From Pseudomonadota bacterium (GTDB lineage Bacteria > Pseudomonadota > Gammaproteobacteria > Burkholderiales > Burkholderiaceae_C), in contig JAKARB010000009.1 in assembly GCA_021819435.1 (NCBI GenBank), positions 1 through 64,000 of the forward strand: DNA of 64,000 nucleotides, given 5' to 3'. How positions within the stretch are numbered: position 1 is the stretch's first letter; the number at the start of each line of letters is the position of its first letter. Of the stretch, positions 23,674 through 35,121 are shown piece after piece. Below the pieces are notes generated by a model. It had not been told where the DNA came from. It saw nothing but the letters and a program-made list of their open reading frames with translations, and did no database searches. Position numbers and translations under genes: made by a program.

Positions 23674-24844
23674 ACAGGCCCACCAGCATCAGCAGCAACG
23701 AGGCAACAGCCAGGCTGACCGCGCCATGCATCACCAGCGGGGCGATGACGCCGGCCACGAAACCGTTGGAGGCGCTGCCCACGAAGGCCTGCATGGAGGC
23801 CGCCATGCCCCGGCGCGCCGGGTCGATGTCGAGCACCATCAGCGTGACGACCGGGGTCATCATCGCCCAGCCCAGCGCGTACATCCCGATGGGGAACAGC
23901 GCCCAGCTCACGTGGGCCTGGAAGAACACGTTGGCCAGCAGGTTGAGCACCGACACCACCAGCATCACCGTGAAGCCGATGCGGATCTGGCGCGTGGGCT
24001 CGATGGTGCCCGCCAACCGACCGCTGATCCAGGCGCCACCCATGATGCCGCCGATGGTGCAGATGAAAAACCAGAAGAACTGCGTGGGCTCCAGGTCCAG
24101 GATCTCGCCCAGGAAGGTGGGCGCCGACAGCACGTACAGGAACATGCCGTTGAAGGGCACGCCGCTGGCCAGCGCCAGCAGCAAGAAGCGCGAATTGGTG
24201 CCCAGGCGCCAGTAACCGCGCATGAGGTGCTTGAGCTCGAAAGGCTGGCGCTGCGAGTCGTGCAGCGACTCGGGCAGCAACCAGGCGTTGGCAGCCAGCA
24301 GCACCACGCCCACGGCGGTGAGGAACCAGAACACCGCGTGCCAGCCTGCGTGCACGAACAAGAAGCCGCCGACGATGGGCGCCACCGCCGGTGCCACGCC
24401 GAAGAACAGCGTCACCTGAGACATCACGCGCTGAGCCTGGGCCGGCGGGTAGATGTCGCGGATCACGGCGCGCGAGACCACGATCCCTGCCCCGGTCGAC
24501 AAGCCCTGCAGCGCGCGAAAGAACACCAGTTGCCCGATGGTTTGCGACAGCGCACAGCCCGCCGAGGCGATGGTGAACACGGCGATGCCCGTGAGCACCA
24601 CCGGTCTGCGCCCCAGGCTGTCCGACAGCGAGCCGTGGAACAGGCTCATGAAGGCGAAGGCGAACAGGTAGGCCGAGAGCGTCTGCTGGATCTGGATGGG
24701 CGTGGCCTGGAGGTCCACCGCGATGCCCGAGAAAGCGGGCAAGTAGGTGTCGATGGCGAAGGGTCCGAGCATGCCCAGCGCCGCGAGCAACACGGACAGC
24801 GTCCAACGCGGCCCCCTCCAGAGCTGATCGGCTTGCGGGTGCAT
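23645..24844 (-). CDS. Bcr/CflA-type MFS drug exporter
   Basis: 399 residues with about twelve hydrophobic helices. Signatures of the Bcr/CflA family are AIDTYLPAFSGIAVDL in helix 1, GSLSDSLGRRPVVLTGIAVF (motif A) and ALQGLSTGAGIVVSRAVIRD (motif C region). It is a proton-driven exporter of small drugs or metabolites in the inner membrane. The start codon lies 3 bases after the dsbD stop, so the two genes are co-transcribed. The rnpB promoter is embedded in its 3' end. Confidence 0.92.
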   Translation of the reverse strand: MHPQADQLWRGPRWTLSVLLAALGMLGPFAIDTYLPAFSGIAVDLQATPIQIQQTLSAYLFAFAFMSLFHGSLSDSLGRRPVVLTGIAVFTIASAGCALSQTIGQLVFFRALQGLSTGAGIVVSRAVIRDIYPPAQAQRVMSQVTLFFGVAPAVAPIVGGFLFVHAGWHAVFWFLTAVGVVLLAANAWLLPESLHDSQRQPFELKHLMRGYWRLGTNSRFLLLALASGVPFNGMFLYVLSAPTFLGEILDLEPTQFFWFFICTIGGIMGGAWISGRLAGTIEPTRQIRIGFTVMLVVSVLNLLANVFFQAHVSWALFPIGMYALGWAMMTPVVTLMVLDIDPARRGMAASMQAFVGSASNGFVAGVIAPLVMHGAVSLAVASLLLMLVGLFAWAWLQRR

Positions 24845-24847
24845 GGT

Positions 24848-26551
24848 TCAGAGCCCCGCTTTCTGGAGGCTCTGCAAGAAGGCCTGTGCGTTCTGGAAAC
24901 CGATGACGCGCGCGCCCGCCTGCTCTTCGCCCTGAGCGTTGAAGAACAGGATGCCGGGCGGGCCGAACAGGCCGAAGCGCTGCATCAGGGCGCGGTCGTC
25001 GGCCGAGTTGAGGGTCACGTCGGCCTGCAGCAGCACCGCGCCCTTCAGGCGCGACTGCACCAGGGCGTCGGTGAAGGTGTCGCGCTCCATCTCGATGCAG
25101 GAGACACACCAGTCGGCGTAGAAGTCGAGCATCACGGCGCGGCCATCGGCGCGCGCCTGGGCGACGGCCGCATCGAGCTCTGCCAGCGAGTGCACGCGTT
25201 TGAAGGGCAGCACACTGCGGTGCGCCGAGGCAGGCGCTTCCATGCCCAACACCTGCGTCTGGAGGTAGGGCCAGGCGGGGCGCGCCACGTACACGGCCAT
25301 GCCCAGCATCAGCACGCCGAACAGGGCCTTGACCGCCGTCATCCAGGCGCCGGCACGCGGCAACAGGCTGCCCGCCGACACACCCACCAGCAGCAGGGGC
25401 AGGCTCATGCCCCAGGCCATGGCATAGAGTGCGCCGCCACCGAGCACCACGTCGCGGGTCTGGCTGATGTAGAGCAGCGCCCCGGCCAAGGGCGCCGACA
25501 CGCAGGGGCTGACGATGAGCGCCGACACCACGCCCATCGCGAACACGCTGACGAAGCGGCCTCCCGGCAGGCGGTTGCTGCCCTCGCCCAACCAGCTCTG
25601 CACCGCCACCGGCAGGCGCAGCTCGTAGAGCCCGAACATGGACAGCGCCAGCAGCACCATCAGCGCCGCGAAGGCGAGCACCACCCAGGGGTGTTGCAGG
25701 TAGGCGGCCAGGCCCTGGCCGAGCAGCCCAGCCGCCACGCCCAGGCCCGTGTAGACGAGGGCCATGCCTTGCGAATAAGCCAGCGCGAGCAAGAAGCCCC
25801 GGCCTCGGCTCACGCGCTCTTTCTGGCCGACGATGATCGACGACAGGATGGGCACCATGGGCAGCACGCAGGGCGTCAGCGACAGCAGCACCCCGGCGAG
25901 GAAGAACACGCCAACGACTGTCCACAAGTGGCCGGAGTCGAGGGCCTGGCGGATGCGGTCGGCGCCAGCGGCGTCGGCCAGCGTGGGGCTGCCGAGCGCA
26001 CCGTTCAGGGTGTCATTCACCGCGCCGGAAGAGACGCGCCCGGAAGCACCCGCCGGTGCCCCGCCTGCCACGCCCCCTGCCATCGGTTCGAGGGCGGTGA
26101 TCGCCCCGGCGTCATCGGTCACCAGGCGGTAGCGGCGGGTCTGTGGCGGATAGCACAGGCCAGCGTCGGCACACCCCTGGTAGCCGATTGACAGCACGGC
26201 TTCGCCCCGGAGGCCGGCTGGCAGGCTCAGGCCACCGACGACATCGGCGTGGTAGACCTCGAGCTCCTTGTCGAAGGTCGGGTCGTACTTGGTCTCACCA
26301 GGGGGCAGGTTCCAGGTCAGCGCCTGCTCTTCGGCGCCAGCGGACCGCAGCGAAGCCTTCATCTGCTCCCGGTAGAGGTAGACACCGCGCGCCAGCGTGA
26401 AGCGCACCTCGATCGAACGCGGCCCCGAGGCCTGCACCTCGGCCTGGAAGGCCTGGTCGGGCGGCAGGAAGGTCTGGGCGCTCGCGGGTGAGCCAAACAG
26501 GCACATCGCGGCCAGCAGCATCGCCAGCAACCAGCCTGCGGCAGCGCGCAT
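24848..26551 (-). CDS. dsbD: Thiol:disulfide interchange protein DsbD
   Basis: 567 residues. A signal peptide ([20 protein letters not shown]) is followed by the periplasmic alpha domain with its redox cysteines ([11 protein letters not shown]), eight membrane helices holding the second cysteine pair (TPCVLPMVP and [11 protein letters not shown]), and a C-terminal thioredoxin domain with [14 protein letters not shown]. It passes reducing power from cytoplasmic thioredoxin to periplasmic DsbC/DsbG and cytochrome c maturation. The frame is open 58 codons further upstream, but only this ATG gives a signal peptide. It leads a two-gene unit with the exporter. Confidence 0.95.
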   Translation of the reverse strand: MRAAAGWLLAMLLAAMCLFGSPASAQTFLPPDQAFQAEVQASGPRSIEVRFTLARGVYLYREQMKASLRSAGAEEQALTWNLPPGETKYDPTFDKELEVYHADVVGGLSLPAGLRGEAVLSIGYQGCADAGLCYPPQTRRYRLVTDDAGAITALEPMAGGVAGGAPAGASGRVSSGAVNDTLNGALGSPTLADAAGADRIRQALDSGHLWTVVGVFFLAGVLLSLTPCVLPMVPILSSIIVGQKERVSRGRGFLLALAYSQGMALVYTGLGVAAGLLGQGLAAYLQHPWVVLAFAALMVLLALSMFGLYELRLPVAVQSWLGEGSNRLPGGRFVSVFAMGVVSALIVSPCVSAPLAGALLYISQTRDVVLGGGALYAMAWGMSLPLLLVGVSAGSLLPRAGAWMTAVKALFGVLMLGMAVYVARPAWPYLQTQVLGMEAPASAHRSVLPFKRVHSLAELDAAVAQARADGRAVMLDFYADWCVSCIEMERDTFTDALVQSRLKGAVLLQADVTLNSADDRALMQRFGLFGPPGILFFNAQGEEQAGARVIGFQNAQAFLQSLQKAGL

Positions 26552-26737
26552 GGCAGGCCACCCCGGGCAACCAGATCTGATCCTGCTCAAGCCGGCCGTC
26601 ATGGCTCCGGCGTCGTTCTTGATGTTCCTCGGCGTCATCCGGCTATTCTGACCCGGCGCGGCGTATCCTTGCTGGTTCGAGCTCAATCTCGCGCTCACCA
26701 CCCGCTCCACGCCTTTGCATCGCACCGGAATTCACCC

Positions 26738-27652
<915 letters not shown>

Positions 27653-27680
27653 GGACCACATCGCTTCCGCATCCACCCGC

Positions 27681-28520
27681 ATGAAGCACCGCCACACCGA
27701 CGCCGCCAACTCCCCCTGGCCGATGTTGATCGCGCTGGTCGCCAGCGTGCCGGCCTTCTACGACTCGATGATGCCCACGCCCGCCACTTGGGCGACGTGG
27801 ATGTACCTGGTCAGCGGGGTGGTGGTGCTGGCTTCGGCCTGGCGGGTGCAGCGCAGGCTGCGCGACCGAGCGCAAGAGCCCAGCCGTGGACACTGGGGCG
27901 AGCGCCCCATGCAGCTCAAGCTGGACTGGTTTTTGGGAGCCGCCTTGCTGGCCAACGCCGTGCTGCCGCAGAGCAACGAGTCGGAGCCCGCGCTGATCTG
28001 GCGGCTGGTCATCGCGGTGTTGATGCTCTACCGGCTGCTCAAGATCAGCCAGCCGCACTTCACCGAAACCGGCCTGGCGCGCCTGCTGGCCATGGGCGCG
28101 GCCGTGCTGGCGCTGTGCGGCATCGGCTTCTTCTGGCTCGATCCGGAGGTCAAGACACTGCACGATGGCTTGTGGCTGGCCTTCTCGACTGCGGCCACCG
28201 TGGGCTATGGCGACATGGTGCCGAGCTCCACGGCCTCGCGCATCTTCTCGGTGTTCGTGGTGCTGCTGGGCTACGGCATCCTGTCGCTGGTCACGGCCTC
28301 GGTGGCGGCGATGTTCGTCGGCTCGCAAGAGCGCAAGGTCGAGCGCGAGATCCTGGGCGACATGCATCGCGAGATGCGCGAGCTGCGCCAGGAGATCGAC
28401 CAACTGCGGCAGGAGGTGCGGGCCAGCCGGCAGCAGCTCGAGGGCGCCATGGCCTCGACACCCTCCACCCGCCCCGCACCCGAAGCCGGGCAGGCACCGC
28501 CCACCCCGCGCCCCGAGTGA
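27681..28520 (+). CDS. Potassium channel with TVGYGD filter
   Basis: 279 residues. Four or five hydrophobic helices precede the selectivity filter TVGYGD (173-178), followed by the inner helix (SVFVVLLGYGILSLVTASVAAMF) and a cytoplasmic coiled coil (EREILGDMHREMRELRQEID). There is no RCK/TrkA domain, and the first helices lack an obvious arginine-rich voltage sensor. It is predicted to be an inner-membrane K+ channel. It starts 28 bases after cysK on the same strand. Confidence 0.88.
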   Translation: MKHRHTDAANSPWPMLIALVASVPAFYDSMMPTPATWATWMYLVSGVVVLASAWRVQRRLRDRAQEPSRGHWGERPMQLKLDWFLGAALLANAVLPQSNESEPALIWRLVIAVLMLYRLLKISQPHFTETGLARLLAMGAAVLALCGIGFFWLDPEVKTLHDGLWLAFSTAATVGYGDMVPSSTASRIFSVFVVLLGYGILSLVTASVAAMFVGSQERKVEREILGDMHREMRELRQEIDQLRQEVRASRQQLEGAMASTPSTRPAPEAGQAPPTPRPE

Positions 28521-28534
28521 AGCTCCCCCGTTGA

Positions 28535-29572
28535 TCAGCGCATCTTCCAGCGCAGCGTCTCGCCCCCACGCAGCGGCTTGATCACGGTTTCTCCGAAGGG
28601 CAGCTCCTCGGGCACCACCCAGTCTTCGCGCGCCAGGGTGACGGTGTCGGTGTTGCGCGGCAGGCCGTAGTAATCGGGGCCGTTGAAGCTGGCGAAGGCT
28701 TCGAGCTTGTCGAGCGCGCCGGCCGACTCGAAGGCCTCAGCGTAGAGCTCCAGCGCGCAAGGCGCGGTGTAGCAGCCCGCGCAGCCCGAGGCGTGTTCCT
28801 TGAGGTGCGAGGCGTGCGGCGCGCTGTCGGTGCCCAGGAAGAACTTCGGCGAGCCGCTGGTGGCGACCTTCACCAGCGCCAGCCGGTGTTCTTCGCGCTT
28901 CAAGATGGGCAGGCAGTAGTAATGCGGGCGCACGCCGCCCATGAAGATGGCGTTGCGGTTGTAGAGCAGGTGCTGCGGCGTGATGGTGGCGCCGACGAAG
29001 CGGTCGGCCTCGCTCACGTACTGCGCGGCTTCCTTGGTGGTGATGTGCTCGAAGGCAACCTTCAGCTCGGGGAAATCGCGGCGCAACGGGATCAACTTGT
29101 CGTCGATGAAGGCCTTCTCGCGGTCGAAGACATCGACCTCGCTGTCGGTGACCTCGCCGTGCACGCAAAACACCAGGCCCTCGCGCTGCATGGCTTCGAG
29201 CACCTTGTGCGTCTTGCGCAGGTCGGTCACGCCGGCGTCGCTGTTGGTGGTGGCGCCAGCGGGGTAGAGCTTGAAGGCGACCACGCCCGCGTCCTTGGCG
29301 CGCTTGACCTCGTCCACCGGCGTGTTGTCGGTGAGGTAGAGCACCATCAGCGGCTCGAATTTCACGCCGGCTGGCACGGCGGCGCGGATGCGGTCGCGGT
29401 AGGCCACGGCCTGCTCGGCGGTGGTCACGGGCGGGCGCAGGTTGGGCATGACGATGGCCCGCGCGAACTGCTGGGCGGTGGCCGGCACCACCGAGGCCAT
29501 GGCGGCGCCGTCGCGCAGGTGCAGGTGCCAGTCGTCGGGGCGGGTCAGGGTGAGGTGGGTGGGGGGCGTCAT
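28535..29572 (-). CDS. pyrC: Dihydroorotase (class II)
   Basis: 345 residues. Zinc ligands are H16 and H18 in [10 protein letters not shown], the carbamylated lysine in [32 protein letters not shown] and catalytic Asp in GTDSAPH. It closes carbamoyl-aspartate to dihydroorotate in pyrimidine synthesis. The open frame continues about 67 codons upstream, but [16 protein letters not shown] is the normal start. It converges on the K+ channel gene with a 14-base gap. Confidence 0.96.
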   Translation of the reverse strand: MTPPTHLTLTRPDDWHLHLRDGAAMASVVPATAQQFARAIVMPNLRPPVTTAEQAVAYRDRIRAAVPAGVKFEPLMVLYLTDNTPVDEVKRAKDAGVVAFKLYPAGATTNSDAGVTDLRKTHKVLEAMQREGLVFCVHGEVTDSEVDVFDREKAFIDDKLIPLRRDFPELKVAFEHITTKEAAQYVSEADRFVGATITPQHLLYNRNAIFMGGVRPHYYCLPILKREEHRLALVKVATSGSPKFFLGTDSAPHASHLKEHASGCAGCYTAPCALELYAEAFESAGALDKLEAFASFNGPDYYGLPRNTDTVTLAREDWVVPEELPFGETVIKPLRGGETLRWKMR

Positions 29573-29637
29573 GGTTGGAGAAGATCGGCTAGGGGCTGAA
29601 AGCTGGGGGCGATGGGGCGATGGCCCACCAAAAGGCC

Positions 29638-29675
29638 GCGAAAAGCTTTCGGAGCCTCGAAAGCTCGATTTTCGC
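29638..29675. repeat. Strong stem-loop between the ABC exporter and pyrC
   Basis: GCGAAAA-GCTTTCG (29638-29651) pairs with CGAAAGC (29658-29664) and, after a 4-base bulge, TTTTCGC (29669-29675). It lies in the 197-base gap 29573-29769, which has no gene. It could be the terminator of the upstream ABC exporter on the minus strand, although no long T-run follows. Confidence 0.55.
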
Positions 29676-29769
29676 CGCAACCGAGCCCGCCACCGCACAT
29701 GGACGCTGCCAAACACCTGGTGCGTGAACCTGCTGCGGGCGCCGGGCACTTGCGGCAGCGCCGGGGCTT

Positions 29770-31662
29770 TCACCGCTGAACCGGTGCGACCTCATCCGAA
29801 GCCTGCTGCAGCCGCCACATGCTGGCATACCGCCCATTGGCCGCGAGCAGCACCGGGTGGGTGCCGCGCTCGACGATGCGCCCGCCTTCCATCACCAGGA
29901 TCTCGTGCGCGTGCACGATGGTCGACAGGCGGTGCGCGATCACCAGCACCGTCTTGCCCTCGCCCACCGCGGCCAGCTCGGCCTGGATGGCGCGCTCGTT
30001 GGCAGAGTCCAGCGCCGACGTGGCTTCGTCGAAGACGAGGATGGGCGGGTCCTTCAGCAGCGTGCGGGCGATGGCCACACGCTGCTTTTCGCCACCCGAC
30101 AGCTTGAGCCCACGCTCGCCCACGATGGTGTCGTAGCCTTTGGGCATGGCCGAGATGAAGCCATGGATGTGCGCTGCCTGCGCGGCCTGGACCACCTCGT
30201 CATGGGTGGCCTCGGGCCGCCCGTAGGCGATGTTGTAGGCCACCGTGTCGTTGAACAGCACCGTGTCCTGCGGCACGATGCCGATGGCGCGGCGCAGGCT
30301 GTCCTGCGTGATGCTGGTGATGTCGTGGCCGTTGATGGTGATGCGCCCACCCTGCACGTCGTAGAAGCGATAAAGCAGGCGCGCCAGCGTCGACTTGCCC
30401 GAGCCCGAAGGGCCAACCACGGCCACCGTCTTGCCGGCCGGGATCTCGAAACTCACGTCGTGCAGGATGGGCTGCTCGGGGTCGTAGGCGAACTCGACGT
30501 GATCGAAGCGCACCGATGGCGGCTGCAACAGCGACTGTGACTGCACTGGTGACTGCGCGCGCTGCGACGTAGGCAAGGCCTTGAGCAGCAACGGCCGCGC
30601 GTCGGGCGCATCAGCCACCTCGCGTTCGCGCTCCAGCAGCGTGAACATCTTGTCGAGGTCGGTGAGCGACTGCTTGATCTCGCGGTAGATCACGCCCAGG
30701 AAGTTCAACGGGATGTAGAGCTGGATCATGAAGGCGTTGACCATGACCAGATCCCCCACGCTCATGCGGCCATCGACCACGCCTTGCGTGGCGCGCCAGA
30801 GCATGGCGATCAGGCCGATGGCGATGATGGTCTGCTGCCCCGCGTTGAGCAGCGACAGCGTGTGCTGGGATTTCAGCGTGGCACGCCGCAGGCGTTCGAG
30901 CGATTCGTCGTAGCGGCGCGTCTCGAAGGCCTCGTTGTTGAAGTATTTGACCGTCTCGTAGTTCAGCAGCGAGTCGATGGCGCGCGTGTGGGCCTTGGAG
31001 TCGAGCTCGTTCATTTCGCGCCTGAAACGCGTGCGCCACTGCGTCAGCGTCACCGTGAAGGCGACGTAGAAAACCAGCGCGATCAGCGTGATCCACGCGA
31101 AAACCACGTCGAACTTGATGGCCAGCAGCGACAGCACGAGCGTGACCTCGATGAGCGTCGGGATGATGCTGTAGAGCGAGTACGAGATCAGCGAATGCAC
31201 GGCGCGCGTGCCGCGCTCGATGTCGCGGGTCATGCCGCCGGTCTGGCGTTCGAGGTGGAAGCGCAGGCTCATGGCGTGCAGGTGACCGAACACCTGCAGC
31301 GAGATGCTGCGCGCCGCGCCTTCGGTGGCCTTGGCGAAGACCAGTTCGCGCAGTTCGGCGAACACCGAGGTGGACAGGCGCAACAAGCCGTAGGCGAGCA
31401 GCAGGCCCACGGGCACGGCCAGCAAGGCCTCGGCGCTGCCGGGCTTGGGCGCCAGCTTGTCGACCAGCTCTTTCAACAGCACGGGCACGCCAACGTTGGC
31501 GAGCTTGGCCCCCACCATGAAGGCCAGCGCGGCCATCACGCGCCACTTGTAGGCCCACAGGTAGGGCCACAGGCGCGCGAGTGTGTCGCGGTCGGTGCGC
31601 GGTGATGGGGGTGAGCCGGCGGTGACGGGTGCGGGGCCTGGGGCCTGTGCGAATCGGCGCAT
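29770..31662 (-). CDS. ABC exporter, ATM1/HMT1 type (fused permease-ATPase)
   Basis: 630 residues. The six-helix export domain (about 40-330) contains [20 protein letters not shown], the hallmark of ATM1/HMT1 exporters of glutathione or metal-thiol compounds. The ATPase domain has [20 protein letters not shown] (Walker A), [20 protein letters not shown] and [12 protein letters not shown], then the H-loop VIAHRLSTI. It works as a homodimer in the inner membrane. The substrate is inferred only from the family. Confidence 0.93.
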   Translation of the reverse strand: MRRFAQAPGPAPVTAGSPPSPRTDRDTLARLWPYLWAYKWRVMAALAFMVGAKLANVGVPVLLKELVDKLAPKPGSAEALLAVPVGLLLAYGLLRLSTSVFAELRELVFAKATEGAARSISLQVFGHLHAMSLRFHLERQTGGMTRDIERGTRAVHSLISYSLYSIIPTLIEVTLVLSLLAIKFDVVFAWITLIALVFYVAFTVTLTQWRTRFRREMNELDSKAHTRAIDSLLNYETVKYFNNEAFETRRYDESLERLRRATLKSQHTLSLLNAGQQTIIAIGLIAMLWRATQGVVDGRMSVGDLVMVNAFMIQLYIPLNFLGVIYREIKQSLTDLDKMFTLLEREREVADAPDARPLLLKALPTSQRAQSPVQSQSLLQPPSVRFDHVEFAYDPEQPILHDVSFEIPAGKTVAVVGPSGSGKSTLARLLYRFYDVQGGRITINGHDITSITQDSLRRAIGIVPQDTVLFNDTVAYNIAYGRPEATHDEVVQAAQAAHIHGFISAMPKGYDTIVGERGLKLSGGEKQRVAIARTLLKDPPILVFDEATSALDSANERAIQAELAAVGEGKTVLVIAHRLSTIVHAHEILVMEGGRIVERGTHPVLLAANGRYASMWRLQQASDEVAPVQR

Positions 31663-31713
31663 TCTGGAACAATGTCGATCAGTTCGTTCGAATGTGCATT
31701 GTCACCGCTTGCC

Positions 31714-32136
31714 ATGACCACAGCCCAGCCACCCCGCTCCCTGATGACCCCGCCCGACCTGCACCCTGAGATGGAGTTGGTCATGCGCGTCATGCCCCTG
31801 CCCAAGGACGCCAACGGCAATGGCGACATCTTCGGCGGCTGGATCATGGCCCAGGTCGACCTGGCCGGTTGCGTGCTGCCGGCGCGCATCTCGCGCGGGC
31901 GCGTGGCCACCATCGCCGTCAACGAATTCGTCTTCCGCAACGCGGTCTCGGTGGGCGACTTGCTGAGCTTCTACGCCCGCGTCGAGAAGGTGGGCCGCAC
32001 ATCCATCACCGTGCACGTCGAAGTGTGGGCCGAGCGCCGCCCCTCCGACCCGATGCTGGTGAAGGTCACCGAGGCCAATGTCACCTACGTGGCCATCGAC
32101 CGCGACGGCCGCCCGCGCCCGGCTCAGCCGGCTTGA
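31714..32136 (+). CDS. Acyl-CoA thioesterase (YciA-like hotdog fold)
   Basis: 140 residues from this ATG; an ATG at 31672 would add 14 residues but would leave only 9 bases to the divergent ABC gene. NGNGDIFGGWIMAQVDLAG carries the catalytic Asp and hotdog helix of YciA/BACH-type thioesterases, followed by VAVNEFVFRNAVSVGDLLSF-like strands. It hydrolyses acyl-CoA to free acid and CoA. The 3' end overlaps the convergent TetR gene by 13 bases. Confidence 0.9.
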   Translation: MTTAQPPRSLMTPPDLHPEMELVMRVMPLPKDANGNGDIFGGWIMAQVDLAGCVLPARISRGRVATIAVNEFVFRNAVSVGDLLSFYARVEKVGRTSITVHVEVWAERRPSDPMLVKVTEANVTYVAIDRDGRPRPAQPA

Positions 32137-32789
32137 CGCGGCTGCCGGGCCAGGGTGCCGAGCACCAGGGTTTCGAACAGCAGCCTGGCCTCGGCGATGC
32201 ATTCAGCCTTGTGTTCGGCCTTGCGTGCGCCACCTTGTTCGGCCTGCTCGACGTGCCGAACGCACGCGGCAAACGACTGCGCCACGATCACGCGCACCGG
32301 CAGGCGCAGCGCGTCTGCCCCCAGGTGACCCAGCAGCGGTGAGGACACGAGGGCGTCCAGCAGGTCGCCTTCGAGCTGCTGGACGGTGGCCCGCGCATCG
32401 TCACGAGCCTGAGAAGGCGGCCCATGCAGCACCCGAAACGACACCGCGAAGGCCTCCGGGTTCGCCACCGCGAAGTCGAGCAGCCAGCTCATGACGACTT
32501 CGGTGAAGCGGTTCGGGTCACCCGCACGGGCCCGGGCCTCGTTGATGCCCGTGCGCAAGGCCGCGCAGAATTCGTCGACGACACCGCGCAGCAACTCCTC
32601 CATGCTGTCGAAGTGCCGGTAGAAGGTGTTGTGGTTGAGTTGCGCTTCGCGCGCCACCTCGCGCAAGGACAGGGCCTGCGTGGCGTCCGCCCGGGCGCTC
32701 AGCCTCAGGGCGGCATCCATCAGCAGGCGCTTGCCGTGGGCCATGCCGCGCGGCGGGCTGCCTGAAGGAGGAGGGACTGCACTCGACAT
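32124..32789 (-). CDS. TetR-family transcriptional regulator
   Basis: 221 residues. An N-terminal TetR helix-turn-helix, LSLREVAREAQLNHNTFYRHFDSMEEL (about 42-68), is followed by an all-helical ligand-binding part. The N-H-N-T-F-Y-R-H-F form resembles FabR-like regulators of lipid genes. It is upstream of, and co-directional with, the serine hydrolase pair only in the sense of strand; its target is unknown. The gene tail overlaps the thioesterase gene. Confidence 0.88.
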   Translation of the reverse strand: MSSAVPPPSGSPPRGMAHGKRLLMDAALRLSARADATQALSLREVAREAQLNHNTFYRHFDSMEELLRGVVDEFCAALRTGINEARARAGDPNRFTEVVMSWLLDFAVANPEAFAVSFRVLHGPPSQARDDARATVQQLEGDLLDALVSSPLLGHLGADALRLPVRVIVAQSFAACVRHVEQAEQGGARKAEHKAECIAEARLLFETLVLGTLARQPRQAG

Positions 32790-32822
32790 GCTCAGAGCAT
32801 AGCGCGGGCAGGTCCGCTCAGC

Positions 32823-34010
32823 TCATCGCCTGTCAAGCCGATCGGCGATCGCGCGGCTGAACACCGCGAATTCCTCGGCGTGCGCGCCCGGCGTGTCGAA
32901 GTCGTCGCTGATGCGCACAACCACGGTGTTCTGCTGGGGCAGCACGTGGATGCCCTGGCCGTAGACGCCGAGCGCCTGGAAGTCACCTCGGTCACCGGCG
33001 AGCGGCCACCACGTGTAGGCGAAGCCGTGCAGGTTCAGCACCTCGCCGGCGCGCACCACCTGTGAAGGCGTCCAGCTCGCCGGGTCGGTGAATGTGGTCG
33101 ATCGCTTCACCCAGTCGGCGTTCACGATCTGTTTGCCTTGCCAGGCCCCGCCCTGCGCCATCATCTGCCCGAAGGTGGCGTAGCTGCGCGCCGTCGCGTA
33201 CAGGCAGCACAGGCTGAAGCCTTCCTTCTTGCGATCGACCAGCAGCTGGGCATCGTCGGTCATGCCCAGGGGCTGCCACAGGCGGGTCTGCAGGTAGCTG
33301 GCGATGGGCTGGCCGGTGGCGGCCTCCAGCGCCAGCGAGATGGCTTGCGACGTGATGCTCGCGTACTGGTAGCGCGTGCCCGGCTGGGCTTCTCGCGTGA
33401 GCGCGGGGTCGGTCGTCTTCTCGACGAGATCGGCTCCGCCCAGCCCGAAGAACAGCTTGTCAACGATGACATCGCCGAACAGCGTCACGCGGTCGGCCTC
33501 TTCGTTGTACTTGATGCCCGAGGCCATGAGCAGGGCCTGTTTGAAGGTCACGCCAGCGAAGCCGTTGGCCGCCAGGCGAGGCTCGTACTGGTCCATCGTG
33601 TCGTCGATGGAGCGGATGCGGCCTTCCTGCACGGCGATGCCCACCAGCACCGACAGCACCTGCTTCATCATCGACCAGGACTGGTTCTTGGTGCTGGCCG
33701 TGGTCGGCCACTTGTAGCGCTCATGGACGATCTTGCCGTCCTTCAGCACGATGAGGGCCTTGACCTTGCCGTCGACAATGAAGTCGCCAAAGGTGCGCGG
33801 GGTGCCGTTGAACTCATACGAGACGCCGTCAAGCGGCACCGGCGCGGGCGCCGAGGCCAAGGGCTGCGCCTGCGTGGATTTCGCGATCGTTGCCTTGCCC
33901 AGCAGCAGCTCGGGCTTTTGCAAGGCCGGCGGAATGCCTTGCGCCATCAAGGGCACGGCCGTGGCGAGGCACAGCAGGGAAAGCAGGGCGAGTCGAGCGG
34001 GTGTTTTCAT
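32823..34010 (-). CDS. Serine hydrolase of the beta-lactamase/EstB-NylB family
   Basis: 395 residues. The signal peptide is MKTPARLALLSLLCLATAVP. The nucleophile motif S-x-x-K is S113-MM-K116 within NQSWSMMKQVLS, and the partner tyrosine motif is RYQYASITSQ. This is the class C-like esterase/6-aminohexanoate-oligomer hydrolase fold rather than a true beta-lactamase, since no KTG box is obvious. It is predicted periplasmic. It is coupled by a 4-base ATGA overlap to the SMP-30-like gene upstream, so the two probably act in one extracytoplasmic degradation step. Confidence 0.85.
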   Translation of the reverse strand: MKTPARLALLSLLCLATAVPLMAQGIPPALQKPELLLGKATIAKSTQAQPLASAPAPVPLDGVSYEFNGTPRTFGDFIVDGKVKALIVLKDGKIVHERYKWPTTASTKNQSWSMMKQVLSVLVGIAVQEGRIRSIDDTMDQYEPRLAANGFAGVTFKQALLMASGIKYNEEADRVTLFGDVIVDKLFFGLGGADLVEKTTDPALTREAQPGTRYQYASITSQAISLALEAATGQPIASYLQTRLWQPLGMTDDAQLLVDRKKEGFSLCCLYATARSYATFGQMMAQGGAWQGKQIVNADWVKRSTTFTDPASWTPSQVVRAGEVLNLHGFAYTWWPLAGDRGDFQALGVYGQGIHVLPQQNTVVVRISDDFDTPGAHAEEFAVFSRAIADRLDRR

Positions 34011-35098
34011 CGTGCGGCCTCCGGGGTGCGGGTTGAAACAGGGGTGTCGATGGTTGGGTAGAACAAGGGCAGGCCTTCTTCGCCCACCTCCAGCTTGAGG
34101 ATCGCGAAGTGGGCAGGATCCTGCGTGAACAGGGCGTGGTTGGTGACCAGCAGGTGGGTGCCACGGAAGGCCGCTGACGCGGGCGCGTCCATCGGGATCT
34201 CCAACTGCTTTTGCACGGCCGCGCTGGGGTAGCTGGCGAGCACCGCGCCGGTATCCGGGTCCATCACCTGCAGCTGGTTGAGCAAGGGCTGCGAGCACGG
34301 CAGGTAGAGGCGGCCGCTGCGCCCGATGGTCAGTCCGTCGCCGATGCAGGCGGTGCCCACGGTGCTGCGCTCGCCGGCGCTGCCATCCTCGTTGACGGGG
34401 ATGCGGTAGACGACACCGCGCAGGAACTGCGACAGCCGCGTCGACAGCGTGTACATGACGTTGAGGCGGCCCTGGGCGTCGAACTGCATGCCGTTGAGGC
34501 TGTAGATGGAGGCGAGGTCGGCGCCCTGGTACCAGATGCGGGCCCGGCCACCGCCGGGCGGTACCTTCCAGATGGTGGCCTGGTTGAGGTCGCTGACGTA
34601 GAGGTTGCCCTGGGCGTCAAAGGTGGGCCAGTTCGGCCAGGCGGGGCGATCCAGCAGGCCGGGCTCGCAGGGGCGGCGGCCGCTCAGGCACAGGGGCAGG
34701 TCCGCGAAGGTCGCGTAGACCTCTTGCGCGCCGGTGCGGGGGTCCAGCCGGATGGCCCGGGCGCCGTGGTAGTCCAATGCATAGACGCGCCCCTGGCCGT
34801 CTAGCGCGATGCCGTTGATGGCGTGGATGGCCTTCTCGGAGTGCCCCATCACCTCGTAGGTGTGCAGCAGGGTGCCATCGGCGGCGTGGTGCCAGATCAC
34901 GGCTTTGCTGCGGGCTTTGTTCGAGCCGCTCCAGACACTGCCGTCACGCGGGTCGATCGCGATGCCCTCGGGCTGACCAGGCGCCGGGATCTTCGCGAAG
35001 GTGCTCACCGTGCCGGGCGTGGCGGCGATGTCACCGGCGTGGCAGCAGGCGCTGGCGAGCACCATGGCCAGGGCGGCCAGCAAGAAGGGCTTGCGCAT
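34007..35098 (-). CDS. Exported SMP-30/NHL-type beta-propeller protein
   Basis: 363 residues. A signal peptide ending near SACCHAG is followed by repeated propeller strands: PEGIAIDPRDGSVW, INGIALDGQGRVYALD, PTFDAQGNLYVSDLNQATIWKV, LNGMQFDAQGRLNVMY. This is the pattern of SMP-30/gluconolactonase and NHL proteins, which are lactonases or binding proteins. The GGAGG ribosome site is strong. A perfect palindrome in the promoter region suggests repressor control of this gene and the hydrolase behind it. The natural substrate is not apparent. Confidence 0.8.
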   Translation of the reverse strand: MRKPFLLAALAMVLASACCHAGDIAATPGTVSTFAKIPAPGQPEGIAIDPRDGSVWSGSNKARSKAVIWHHAADGTLLHTYEVMGHSEKAIHAINGIALDGQGRVYALDYHGARAIRLDPRTGAQEVYATFADLPLCLSGRRPCEPGLLDRPAWPNWPTFDAQGNLYVSDLNQATIWKVPPGGGRARIWYQGADLASIYSLNGMQFDAQGRLNVMYTLSTRLSQFLRGVVYRIPVNEDGSAGERSTVGTACIGDGLTIGRSGRLYLPCSQPLLNQLQVMDPDTGAVLASYPSAAVQKQLEIPMDAPASAAFRGTHLLVTNHALFTQDPAHFAILKLEVGEEGLPLFYPTIDTPVSTRTPEAAR

Positions 35099-35121
35099 TT
35101 TTCCTCCGGATGTATCAAAAG

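Noticed and set aside
23567-26191. An 874-residue open frame on the plus strand
   Set aside because: It is antisense to the exporter and dsbD and partly covers rnpB; its composition (Arg/His/Gln) is that of a shadow frame.
32823-34010. True beta-lactamase
   Set aside because: It has the S-x-x-K motif but no KTG box and the tyrosine motif is YAS; it fits the esterase/oligomer-hydrolase branch better.
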